In this document: positions 1-6,155 of the stretch, piece after piece | How positions within the stretch are numbered: position 1 is the stretch's first letter | Layout: every line of letters begins with the position of its first letter | Assembly (NCBI GenBank): GCA_017477005.1 | Contig: JAFUXY010000522.1 | Coordinates: forward strand, 1-6,155 | Length of the DNA: 6,155 bases | Source: Lachnospiraceae bacterium | GTDB taxonomy: Bacteria > Bacillota > Clostridia > Lachnospirales > Lachnospiraceae | Direction: 5' to 3' | Notes under the pieces: generated by a model | Told to the model about the DNA's origin: nothing | Seen by the model: the letters and a program-made list of their open reading frames with translations, nothing else | Database searches by the model: none | Position numbers and translations under genes: made by a program

Positions 1-260
1 GTCATCATGAAAAATGGCAAGATTGTGGCGGGCGCTTCTTCCTATATCCGTTACAGGGAAGGGATAGAGTCGAGGTGGATACGGTGGAATCGGAAAGAAG
101 AAAACACCTTGCGCTGATTTCATGTTCCGCGCTGATTTTGAGGTGCGTGGAAGAGGGGTTATATCCTAGCTGGGACGCCCAGAATATGGATTCTGTCCGT
201 TTGGCAGAAAAACTGGGGTATGAGCTCGACCATGAATATGTGGCATATGAGATAAACTAG
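1..260 (+). pseudogene. GNAT-family acetyltransferase, 3' part only, apparent -1 frameshift
   Basis: This is the C-terminal part of a GNAT N-acetyltransferase, a cytoplasmic enzyme family that transfers an acetyl group from acetyl-CoA; the substrate cannot be told. Reading frame 1 (positions 1-69) gives VIMKNGKIVAGASSYIRYRE followed by GIE. Frame 3 (from 72) gives EVDTVESERRKHLAL, then GLYPSWDAQN, then LAEKLGYELDHEY, ending at TAG 258-260. The segments GASSY, IE-EVDT, GLYPSWDA-N and AEKLGY-DHEY are hallmarks of the group I know as GNAT_acetyltran (Pfam PF12746), and they must lie on one chain. In relatives the junction reads GIEIEVDT or similar. Here the codon for the second I lacks one base (GAG-TC-GAG where GAG-ATC-GAG is expected), so frame 1 runs into TGA at 115-117. 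The position before LAL, usually G in the acetyl-CoA loop (RRKGLA), is H. The gene starts upstream of the window. It may be a real pseudogene or a single-base sequencing error. Family assignment is confident; loss of function is not. Confidence 0.8.
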
Positions 261-378
261 AAGCGTAAGAAATCTTTGATTTCGTTGTAGTTCTGTGTGC
301 TCTAGCTGTACTTCTGCATACACCTTCGACCCGGAACTGGATTTCCCATATCTTTGTTCCGTCGGGTATAGTATCATA

Positions 379-418
379 GAAAAAGCCCCATGTCAGATTG
401 CTGGCACGAGGCTTTTTC
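379..418. terminator. Bidirectional intrinsic terminator between convergent genes
   Basis: The outer stem pairs GAAAAAGCC (379-387) with GGCTTTTTC (410-418), nine perfect pairs. After a three-by-three internal loop (CCA/CGA) an inner stem pairs TGTCAG (391-396) with CTGGCA (401-406), with one G-T wobble, around the loop ATTG. The A-tract and T-tract flank the stem symmetrically, so a U-run is present in transcripts from either strand. It lies five bases past the chemoreceptor stop codon and serves that gene most directly. It can also stop transcripts of the acetyltransferase, whose stop is 118 bases upstream on the other strand. Confidence 0.85.
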
Positions 419-423
419 CGGCG

Positions 424-2472
424 CTATTCATTCAGCTTAAATTGTTTTACGATAGAATCCAGGCTGTTGGATACCTCCTGAGAATCGTTCGCCATATCGT
501 TCATCTTTTCCATCATGTTGGCTGCCTCGCCGATCGTGTCGGTGACTTCCGCAGAAGAGCCAGCCGTCTCGGTCGCACTTTCGGCGATATCAGACACGGC
601 TGCATTCACCTGTTCCATAGAATCAGAAATATAACCGACCATTTCGGAAATATTATCCGCCAACTCGCCAAACTTCTTGGCATCCGATCCATATTCCTGG
701 CCGATCGTAATGAACTTTTCATAATCCGGCGCCACTGTTTCACGCAGGAAATCAAGCAAATCGGAAGAGGAAGCCTGCAGCGAATCAAAAGCAGACTGGA
801 TCTTGTCGACCGTGTTCTGGATTTGCTCAACAGAGGATTTTGTCTGCGAAGCCAGATTGTTGATCTCATCGGCAACGACCGCGAAGCCGCGCCCATGCTC
901 CCCGGCTCTGGCCGCTTCGATAGAGGCATTCAAGGAGAGCAAGTTGATCTGGCTGGCAATATCGGAAATAGAATCTGCCATGGTAGCGATCTCAGAGACC
1001 ACCTTGGCGGCCTCCGTGGCTTCTTGAAGCTCCCGTCCTCTCTCTTTGGCGATGCGGATTGCGTACTCCGACGACTCGCGCCCTTCTTTTTCGATGTCCG
1101 CCGCCTTCTTTGAAATCTCGACCACTTCTCGCTTGGTGTTCGCTGTTTCCTGAGCCAGACGTTCCACTGATTCGTTGACTTCATTTGCGGAAGCCGATAC
1201 CTGTTCTGTGGCGGCGCCGGTGCTGGTCATAGCGTCGTTGACACGTTCCATCGAGGAGGCCACCTCTTCGAACCGCGCCAGAAGATCCTGCGAGGTTTCG
1301 GACAGCTCCGCAGAGGAACTGGATACTCGCCCGCTGCCTTTCCCAATATTGGAAATAACGGAAGAATTGCTTTCATACATACGGTTCAAGGCCTCTGCCA
1401 TTTGGCCGATTTCGTCCTTGCGGCGTATATTCAGAGGCTTTATTGTGAAATCACCGGCAGAAAGGGTTTCCGCAAATTCCTTGACATGGATGATGGGAAC
1501 GGCGATTCCTCTGGCAAAAGCAAAGCCCGACAGAACAACCAAAATCATTGCGACGATCAAAATGAGCAACGAAATTCTAAGGCTGTGTACATAGGGGCCG
1601 ATGACTGTATCGTAATCCGTAAAGCACGCAATGGTCCAGTTGGTAAGCGGCTCCAAAAGGTAGGACATCAGAACCTTTTTCCCATTGTGTTCCGTGACTA
1701 TCATGCCGCTGCCGTTGGATTTCGCCAATTGGTAATATTCTTCGCCGGAAAGGTCGGTCGCTTCGCCGGACAGAAGGTTGTATTCTTGTTCTGTCGTGGC
1801 GGCCAGGATGCCGCTGCGATCGAGGACGGTAATGTCCGTGTCCTCGTTGGTGATCTCTGAAATGGCTTCGGACAGATCGACTAGATTGGAGGATTTTGCG
1901 ATGCCGCCAATTACATTGTCGTCTCCATCAAGGATAGGATCAGACATAAAGATAGTAGGCTGTTTGCTCACAGTGGAGATAATCACATCTGACAGATATT
2001 TTGTGCCTTCAAGTGCTTTGATCGCATATTCCCGCTCCGATACGTCGCCCAATTCGTTTTCATCCCCGCGGATGAGTTGTTTTCCATCTGTTCCAAATAC
2101 AAATTCCAGGGTGGAACCCTGCGGAAAAACCTCCATTGCGGTAACAAGGGTTTCTCTTGCGATCTCTGTGTTTTCCGGCGTAGGATCGATCAGCATTTCG
2201 TCAAATAAGGTATTTTTCGCCAATACATCGATCCCATTGAAAGTGCCGTCAATCAGGCTCATAATCTCCTTTTGCGCATTGGACATACGCTGACTGGCAA
2301 TTTCTGTTTCCAACTCCATGACGGTATTTTTGATCGACCTTGTCGTAAAAAACGTCATGACCACCAGCGGCAAAATGGACAGTGCCAGTATAATAGCGAT
2401 CAGCTTTACGCGAATGCCGTGTGCGCCAACGCTGCTTGCGCCCTGTCTTCCTGTGTTTCTTGTTCGCGCCAT
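424..2472 (-). CDS. Methyl-accepting chemotaxis protein (dCache-like sensor, HAMP, signalling domain)
   Basis: This is a complete 682-residue inner-membrane chemoreceptor. It senses a ligand outside the cell and controls the CheA kinase through CheW, biasing flagellar rotation. A 21-residue basic cytoplasmic tail precedes TM1 (about 22-43). An extracellular region of about 250 residues (44-290) carries the [14 protein letters not shown] and [10 protein letters not shown] signatures typical of dCache_1 sensors. TM2 is about 298-320. HAMP follows (about 320-373) with its conserved proline P326 and the DEIG motif (E354). The signalling hairpin has the near-invariant tip [20 protein letters not shown] and then GFAVVADEI (about 509-537). 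[10 protein letters not shown] (419-428) fits the adaptation-methylation consensus, with the E423-Q424 pair. Each arm from the tip is about 150 residues, which suggests the long (about 44-heptad) class; this is inference. The protein ends KQFKLNE, without a CheR-binding pentapeptide. The segment APDYEKF...[18 protein letters not shown] (about 581-611) resembles that seen in many clostridial receptors. The ligand is unknown. The ATG at 2472 has a good ribosome binding site. No other che or flagellar gene is in view, and the gene appears monocistronic. Confidence 0.96.
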   Translation of the reverse strand: MARTRNTGRQGASSVGAHGIRVKLIAIILALSILPLVVMTFFTTRSIKNTVMELETEIASQRMSNAQKEIMSLIDGTFNGIDVLAKNTLFDEMLIDPTPENTEIARETLVTAMEVFPQGSTLEFVFGTDGKQLIRGDENELGDVSEREYAIKALEGTKYLSDVIISTVSKQPTIFMSDPILDGDDNVIGGIAKSSNLVDLSEAISEITNEDTDITVLDRSGILAATTEQEYNLLSGEATDLSGEEYYQLAKSNGSGMIVTEHNGKKVLMSYLLEPLTNWTIACFTDYDTVIGPYVHSLRISLLILIVAMILVVLSGFAFARGIAVPIIHVKEFAETLSAGDFTIKPLNIRRKDEIGQMAEALNRMYESNSSVISNIGKGSGRVSSSSAELSETSQDLLARFEEVASSMERVNDAMTSTGAATEQVSASANEVNESVERLAQETANTKREVVEISKKAADIEKEGRESSEYAIRIAKERGRELQEATEAAKVVSEIATMADSISDIASQINLLSLNASIEAARAGEHGRGFAVVADEINNLASQTKSSVEQIQNTVDKIQSAFDSLQASSSDLLDFLRETVAPDYEKFITIGQEYGSDAKKFGELADNISEMVGYISDSMEQVNAAVSDIAESATETAGSSAEVTDTIGEAANMMEKMNDMANDSQEVSNSLDSIVKQFKLNE

Positions 2473-2479
2473 AGTCCCA

Positions 2480-2490
2480 CTCCCCCTTCT
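2480..2490 (-). promoter_or_regulatory. Ribosome binding site of the chemoreceptor gene
   Basis: On the minus strand the sequence reads AGAAGGGGGAG, purine-rich and complementary to the 16S rRNA tail, with its GGGGGAG core seven bases before the ATG at 2472. This supports that start over later internal ATGs. Confidence 0.7.
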
Positions 2491-2534
2491 ATTTGCGGAT
2501 CTGCCAACTCAACTTTTTTCATAATGTTATCATA

Positions 2535-2564
2535 ATTCTAATTTCCTTGCTATAGACAATTCAA
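2535..2564 (-). promoter_or_regulatory. Candidate sigma-A promoter of the chemoreceptor gene
   Basis: On the minus strand, TTGAAT (2564-2559) is followed after 18 bases by TAGAAT (2540-2535), in an A+T-rich stretch about 60 bases before the start codon. The -10 box has one mismatch to TATAAT and the -35 box has two to TTGACA. TATGAT directly after it (2534-2529) is an alternative -10 box. I looked for a sigma-D/sigma-28 motility promoter (TAAA-N15-GCCGATAT) and found none, so the gene appears to use housekeeping sigma factor. Confidence 0.4.
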
Positions 2565-2592
2565 AATTTTCTGTCTTCAATAAAAATTCCCC

Positions 2593-2621
2593 TTGACTTT
2601 CTCCCATTCAGATGATAATAT
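2593..2621 (+). promoter_or_regulatory. Near-consensus sigma-A promoter facing the surface-protein gene
   Basis: TTGACT (2593-2598) and TAATAT (2616-2621) are separated by exactly 17 bases, the best promoter match in the window. Transcription would begin near 2628 and run toward the surface-protein start at 2839. The predicted start falls inside the 5' arm of the hairpin at 2624-2653, so most transcripts may stop within about 25 nucleotides. Confidence 0.65.
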
Positions 2622-2623
2622 CT

Positions 2624-2653
2624 AAGGCACCTCACAAAAGAGGTGTCTTTTTT
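2624..2653 (+). terminator. Intrinsic-terminator-like inverted repeat directly after a promoter
   Basis: AAGGCACCTC (2624-2633) pairs with GAGGTGTCTT (2640-2649), with one G-T wobble, around the six-base loop ACAAAA, and runs into six T residues (2648-2653). Read on the minus strand the hairpin is followed by TTAGATATT, which is not a good U-run, so it works in the plus direction. No plus-strand gene lies upstream for it to terminate, since the neighbour is transcribed away on the other strand. It could be an attenuator, the end of a tiny RNA, or an operator palindrome over the transcription start. Confidence 0.65.
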
Positions 2654-2732
2654 CACATCATTGATTCATAAATTTTTCCATGTAATTAAAAGAGCATACA
2701 TTGTGGCGGGGATGTGCCTGTGGCCATTTTCG

Positions 2733-2761
2733 TTGAATTTGAATGCTGCAATTTGTACATT
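2733..2761 (+). promoter_or_regulatory. Possible second promoter for the surface-protein gene
   Basis: TTGAAT (2733-2738) and TACATT (2756-2761) are 17 bases apart, each matching four of six consensus bases. It lies downstream of the terminator-like hairpin, so it would give a leader of about 70 nucleotides free of that block. The match is moderate and the region is only mildly A+T-rich. Confidence 0.35.
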
Positions 2762-2786
2762 TAGCTTTCGGGAAGCACGAATATGG

Positions 2787-2806
2787 GGGAAAACCCCGGT
2801 TTTCCC
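2787..2806 (+). promoter_or_regulatory. Leader hairpin before the surface-protein gene
   Basis: GGGAAAAC (2787-2794) pairs perfectly with GTTTTCCC (2799-2806) around a four-base loop. It sits 20 bases upstream of the ribosome binding site and is not followed by a U-run, so it is not a terminator. It could stabilise the mRNA 5' end or serve as a protein-binding palindrome; nothing in the sequence decides between these. Confidence 0.45.
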
Positions 2807-2826
2807 GGAATTGTGAACTATCTTAC

Positions 2827-2833
2827 AAGGAGG
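2827..2833 (+). promoter_or_regulatory. Strong ribosome binding site of the surface-protein gene
   Basis: AAGGAGG lies five bases before the ATG at 2839, a near-perfect Shine-Dalgarno. It fixes the start, and the N-terminus it gives is a well-formed signal sequence. Confidence 0.9.
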
Positions 2834-2838
2834 AATCT

Positions 2839-5800
2839 ATGAAACAAAGGAAATGGAAGCAGATTTTGTCGATGGGGCTGTCTGCGGCGCTGTCGATCAC
2901 AAGCTGTATTACCGCTGACTTTTGGGCAGCGGATGCCGCGCTGTATACTGTGGCGGCGGCAGGATTGGAGGGAGTGGAGAACGCCGAACTGTCCGGGGAT
3001 CCGACGATCAAAGGGTCTCAGAATATGGGCGAGATTCAGAATGACGGCAAGACGACCTATTGGTACGCAAACAATGCGTTCTATGGCATGAAGCGAAACG
3101 GCGCCTCCGGTTGGGAGAATTACGATCAGGATACCTGGATGCTTTTGGACACGGATGCGATCTGGAAGGATGAGTATTTGTATACGCGATTCGGCACGAC
3201 CGGTGTGCAGAATGGAAAGCTGTATGGCCGGGGTGATGTGAACACGTATCAGAACACGCTTTCGGATGAAAACCATTATTACCAGAAGATTTTGACCTAT
3301 GGAGAAAAACTGTGGACGCTTTTGAACACAGATTTCTCAGAGGAAGAAAAAAGCACCATCCGTCCGGCTCAGATTACGACGGCGCAGGGGTATCGAACCT
3401 ACGAACATCCCGGGCCTACGATGGGGCAGTCCTACAGCAAGCCTCTTTTGGGAGCAAATGCGGAGAATATTCTGAAGAATATCTATGACTGCTACAAGCA
3501 GGCCTACGAAAAGAGTGAAGGCGTGGACGATTCGGATGTGAGTCTGGAAAATGGTGTGAATGAAAACGGCGAATACCGGACCCGTTCGATCGGCGCAGCT
3601 GTGAAGGTGGTAGACAGCGCCTACAACAATTTGAGCGCAAAGTCGGATTCAGCGCTGCAGATCACGGGGAATAATATCTATACGCTGACGAAGGCTCACA
3701 TGTATGCTCCAAACCGCCGGGAAGCAGAGACGAACCGGGGAGCTGTGAAGGCGGTTCAGCAAAATCTGGCGAAGGTTCAGCCGAAAAGCGAGGACTCTTC
3801 TCAGGAGGACTCCTATGGCCGTTATATCCGTTCGAAATTCTGGACAAGAGATTTTGCCGGTTTGAATACAGATAATGGATATTTTGTTGGTTATAGTATT
3901 CAGGAAAACGGGGATCCCGGGACGGGATTGAACATTGCGGATCCCGGAGCTTTTGTGCCTGCGATCAACGTGGACACGAAGGAAATCGTCATGGTGCGCG
4001 ACGCTTTGTCAGACGCAAACACTACACCGTCGGCAGACCTTGGCGCTGTGAATTTGGATAATCTCAACAGCGACCGGGAATTTGTCCTAGAGAGCAGCGA
4101 CCTGTCCATTCAAACGGCGATTCAAGGGAAGAGCCTGACCAATGTGGATGCCGGAAAGACGTACGTGATTCCGTACTCCGGCGTGGCGACAGCGGCAAAG
4201 GCCAGCGCGAGTCAGTCGAACAAGCTCTACGTGTCGGCGGCGATTTATGACGACAAGGATGTCATGCAGTATTATGGTGTGCTGGGAGAGGTGAACGCGG
4301 ACAGCGGGCAGGTTTCGCTGACGATTCCAGCGGATTTGGATCCGAATAGCACGTACAAACTGGCAATTTTTGAAGAGCAGCGTTCCGGCTCGTTCGTGCA
4401 AAGCATGCCGACGAAGCGGAAGGATGACAGTATTGCGTCGGTTACTTCTTTCACGACGGATTATGTTTCGCCGATGAATGTGGCGACATTCAAGGTGGCA
4501 GGGCTTTCGGCTACAGCCAAAGAAGGAGCGTTTCTGAACGAGGACAGCACCTATACGAAGGCGCAGATTGCCGAAATGCTGGAGGTCGCGCAAAATTCTG
4601 TAGGCGAATTGCAGGCGGATCAGTATTACATTTTGTCAAAAGAAGAATTTGACGCAATGGAAGACAAGAGTGATGAAGCGATCCGAAACGCCGTCCATCT
4701 GGATAGCATTTCTACCGGAAACGGATCGGTGGAAGACGGCGTACAGGAAATAGTGGTAATCCAGTTTCTCGCGGAAGGATTGGTCGCGTCCACAGAGGTT
4801 TCTCTTCCGGTGGTGGCATCGGAGGGAGCGGATTATGAAGGCGTCGCCGCAGGCGAATGGTACGAAGCGGAAAAGAACGGCGTGACCTGGCGTTATAAGC
4901 TGAATTCGAACGGAAAAATTGCGGCGATGTACACGACCGAGGATGTTTCTGCCATCGTCAACGAAGCGGGTACGTTGGTGATTCCGTCAAAGCTTGATGA
5001 TCTAGCGGTAATCGGCATTGGCGGCGGCAATGAAAAGATGCCGGTGATCCCACGGGATTCAGAGGTCGAATTCGGTGAAATTTCACTGCCGACAGGGCTT
5101 ACCGCCATCAATGATTATGCCTTTTTCGGAGTGGATCAGGCGGCGTTTTCAGTACGCATTCCGGAGAAAGTGAAGCGAATCGGCAGCAAGGCTTTTGCAA
5201 AATCCGGTATTGTGCGGCTTCAAGTTCAAGGTATGAACGGGCAGATTGCTTTCCGGGCTTTTGCACAGACAAAGAGCCTGACCGGCGCGTCTTTGACTGC
5301 CGGAGAAACGGGGATTTCCATTGGAAAAGAAGCGTTTGACGGCTCTGTCTTGGACACGCTGACCTTGAAAGGAACATTTGCAATAGGAGAAAACGCATTC
5401 CGCAACAATACAGAGCTTTCGGAGGTTTCGGTGCCGTTTGGCGGAACAGCGGCGGCGAGCGCATTTGCAGGGTGTACGAAGCTTCAAAAAATCGAATGGG
5501 ATATGGAGCGGTTGGAAAACGATGTATTCGCAGGCTGCGCCGATGTAGGGACGTTGATTTTCGGAAGCCATGTTTCCCGTGTAGCGTTTCGCTGGGATGG
5601 CGGTTCAAGCGCGGTCGCGGCCAGAAAGATTTATGTGCAGAATCCGGAAACCCGTTTCGAGATTTTCAAGGATTTGGAAGGGCAGGTAGCCCGTGCCTTT
5701 GGAAACAGCGGGATGATTACAATTTTCTATCAAGGTGGAGACGATCTGGGAGAAAATGAAAGCCCGCAGGATGGTATTCTTTCGTTGAACGCAAAGACGG

Positions 5801-6155
5801 CGGATCAGAGAGGCAGCACGATTGGCGCGGCGTATTACGATTACCTTCAAGCCTTTGGACCGACGATCCAAATTCGATTCGAAGAGACAGAGAACCAAAT
5901 GGAAGAGGTAATCAAAGCGGACAACGATGAGGCCGGAACCGAAGAAGCGGTACAGACAGGCATTGAGGCGCTTTACGATGGCACAGTTTTGGTGCCGGGA
6001 GCGCCGGAGAAGGAAAATTTGACGGTCACGCAGTTGTTTGGCAACAAGGAAGGAGAAGCCTACGGGAAAGACGATTATTATTTGATTCGAACCAGAGATT
6101 TCAATGACATTTCTCAGGAAATGTCCGAGGAACTGGTGGCTTCTTTTGCGTCGGA
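2839..6155 (+). CDS. Large secreted surface protein: DUF6273-like domain, beta-sandwich module, BspA-type leucine-rich repeats (3' end outside window)
   Basis: The frame stays open for 1105 codons to the window edge, so the protein is longer than seen. Residues 1-34 are a signal sequence: basic K2, R4, K5, K7, then a hydrophobic stretch. Cleavage may be at ADA/A (31-34) by signal peptidase I; ITSC (20-23) also loosely fits a lipobox. Residues about 60-390 resemble the DUF6273-type domain of clostridial surface proteins: TWMLLD (99-104), FSEEEKSTI (166-174), NIYTLT (279-283), FWTRDFAG (334-341) where relatives have WWLRSPG, and GAFVPAINVDTKEI where they have VRPA-NL. Residues about 410-545 look like the Ig-like module that often follows, with YVSAAIYDDKDVMQYYGVL (464-482) and TIPADLDPNSTYKLAIFEEQ. 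Residues 545-675 are unassigned. GVTWRYKLNSNGKI (681-694) opens a BspA-type LRR_5 region to about 918. Residues 919-1105 are acidic and unassigned. No enzyme motif is evident. BspA-type repeats commonly mediate binding to host proteins or matrix, so adhesion or ligand binding outside the cell is inferred. Any wall anchor would lie beyond the window. Confidence 0.9.
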   Translation, partial: MKQRKWKQILSMGLSAALSITSCITADFWAADAALYTVAAAGLEGVENAELSGDPTIKGSQNMGEIQNDGKTTYWYANNAFYGMKRNGASGWENYDQDTWMLLDTDAIWKDEYLYTRFGTTGVQNGKLYGRGDVNTYQNTLSDENHYYQKILTYGEKLWTLLNTDFSEEEKSTIRPAQITTAQGYRTYEHPGPTMGQSYSKPLLGANAENILKNIYDCYKQAYEKSEGVDDSDVSLENGVNENGEYRTRSIGAAVKVVDSAYNNLSAKSDSALQITGNNIYTLTKAHMYAPNRREAETNRGAVKAVQQNLAKVQPKSEDSSQEDSYGRYIRSKFWTRDFAGLNTDNGYFVGYSIQENGDPGTGLNIADPGAFVPAINVDTKEIVMVRDALSDANTTPSADLGAVNLDNLNSDREFVLESSDLSIQTAIQGKSLTNVDAGKTYVIPYSGVATAAKASASQSNKLYVSAAIYDDKDVMQYYGVLGEVNADSGQVSLTIPADLDPNSTYKLAIFEEQRSGSFVQSMPTKRKDDSIASVTSFTTDYVSPMNVATFKVAGLSATAKEGAFLNEDSTYTKAQIAEMLEVAQNSVGELQADQYYILSKEEFDAMEDKSDEAIRNAVHLDSISTGNGSVEDGVQEIVVIQFLAEGLVASTEVSLPVVASEGADYEGVAAGEWYEAEKNGVTWRYKLNSNGKIAAMYTTEDVSAIVNEAGTLVIPSKLDDLAVIGIGGGNEKMPVIPRDSEVEFGEISLPTGLTAINDYAFFGVDQAAFSVRIPEKVKRIGSKAFAKSGIVRLQVQGMNGQIAFRAFAQTKSLTGASLTAGETGISIGKEAFDGSVLDTLTLKGTFAIGENAFRNNTELSEVSVPFGGTAAASAFAGCTKLQKIEWDMERLENDVFAGCADVGTLIFGSHVSRVAFRWDGGSSAVAARKIYVQNPETRFEIFKDLEGQVARAFGNSGMITIFYQGGDDLGENESPQDGILSLNAKTADQRGSTIGAAYYDYLQAFGPTIQIRFEETENQMEEVIKADNDEAGTEEAVQTGIEALYDGTVLVPGAPEKENLTVTQLFGNKEGEAYGKDDYYLIRTRDFNDISQEMSEELVASFAS
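4879..5592 (+). repeat. BspA-type (LRR_5) leucine-rich repeat array within the surface protein
   Basis: This is a repeat at protein level, not at DNA level. The recurring core is I-x-x-x-A-F, followed by a strand of the type L-x-x-(L/I/V)-x-(I/V)-P. AF-type cores fall at residues 761 (NDYAF), 785 (GSKAF), 807 (AFRAF), 832 (GKEAF), 853 (GENAF), 875 (AASAF) and 896 (NDVF), spaced 24, 22, 25, 21, 22 and 21 residues apart, which is the period of this repeat class. A degenerate entry repeat (TLVIPSKLDDLAVIGIG, from about 714) precedes them. Two late repeats keep the FAGC turn cysteine (875-879 and 897-900) typical of the family, while earlier ones have lost it. Such repeats form a curved solenoid used for binding. 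Confidence 0.85.

Noticed and set aside
269..283. Small hairpin GAAATC-TTT-GATTTC just after the acetyltransferase stop
   Set aside because: Only six A+T-rich pairs with a three-base loop and no following U-run; too weak to call a terminator when a strong one lies at 379-418.
295..1113. A 272-codon plus-strand open frame opposite the chemoreceptor 3' half
   Set aside because: Its product is arginine- and cysteine-rich without domain character, it spans the terminator hairpin, and it lies antisense to strongly conserved HAMP/signalling-domain codons. It is a shadow of the real gene.
1402..2293. Overlapping plus-strand open frames of 139-171 codons opposite the chemoreceptor sensor domain
   Set aside because: No ribosome binding sites or recognisable motifs, and the minus-strand frame there encodes clear transmembrane and dCache signatures.
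2473..2838. Possible known riboswitch or T-box in the surface-protein leader
   Set aside because: I see no T-box sequence or conserved core of a riboswitch class I can recognise; only the two simple hairpins are supported.
3912..3947. Direct repeat GGATCCCGG at 3912-3920 and 3939-3947
   Set aside because: The copies are 27 bases apart in frame and encode GDPG and ADPG within one domain; short coding coincidence or local duplication rather than a mobile-element or recombination site.
4087..5608. Minus-strand open frames (up to 168 codons) beneath the surface-protein gene
   Set aside because: Low-complexity, histidine/arginine-rich products opposite a continuous plus-strand frame with repeats and domains; they arise from its codon usage.

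Overview
The window looks like chromosomal DNA of a Gram-positive anaerobe of the Clostridia, most likely a Lachnospiraceae-type gut organism. The evidence is a methyl-accepting chemotaxis protein with the long clostridial cytoplasmic arm, strong AAGGAGG-type ribosome binding sites, sigma-A-like promoters, intrinsic terminators, and a very large secreted protein that joins a DUF6273-like domain, a beta-sandwich module and BspA-type leucine-rich repeats. No species can be named from this sequence alone.

Layout. Positions 1-260 (+) hold the 3' end of a GNAT acetyltransferase gene that reads correctly only if one missing base is restored near position 69/70. Positions 261-378 hold nothing I can support. 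A composite hairpin at 379-418 is a terminator shared by the two convergent genes. Positions 424-2472 (-) encode a complete 682-residue transmembrane chemoreceptor (dCache-like sensor, HAMP, signalling domain). Positions 2473-2838 are a 366-bp divergent intergenic region rich in signals: a probable promoter for the chemoreceptor, a near-consensus plus-strand promoter that runs straight into an intrinsic-terminator-like hairpin, a second weaker plus-strand promoter, a GC-rich leader hairpin and a strong ribosome binding site. Positions 2839-6155 (+) encode at least 1105 residues of a surface or secreted protein that continues past the window edge. This reading frame is open throughout the interval and is the true gene there; all minus-strand frames beneath it are shadows.

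How the parts may relate. The chemoreceptor and the surface protein are divergently transcribed, so their promoters share one regulatory region. The chemoreceptor would feed a CheA/CheW array, and the surface protein probably contacts host or dietary material outside the cell. A functional link between them is only a guess from position. The least ordinary signals are the promoter-terminator unit at 2593-2653, the divergent domain fusion in the surface protein, and the apparent frameshift in the acetyltransferase. I see no CRISPR array, transposase, tRNA or rRNA.
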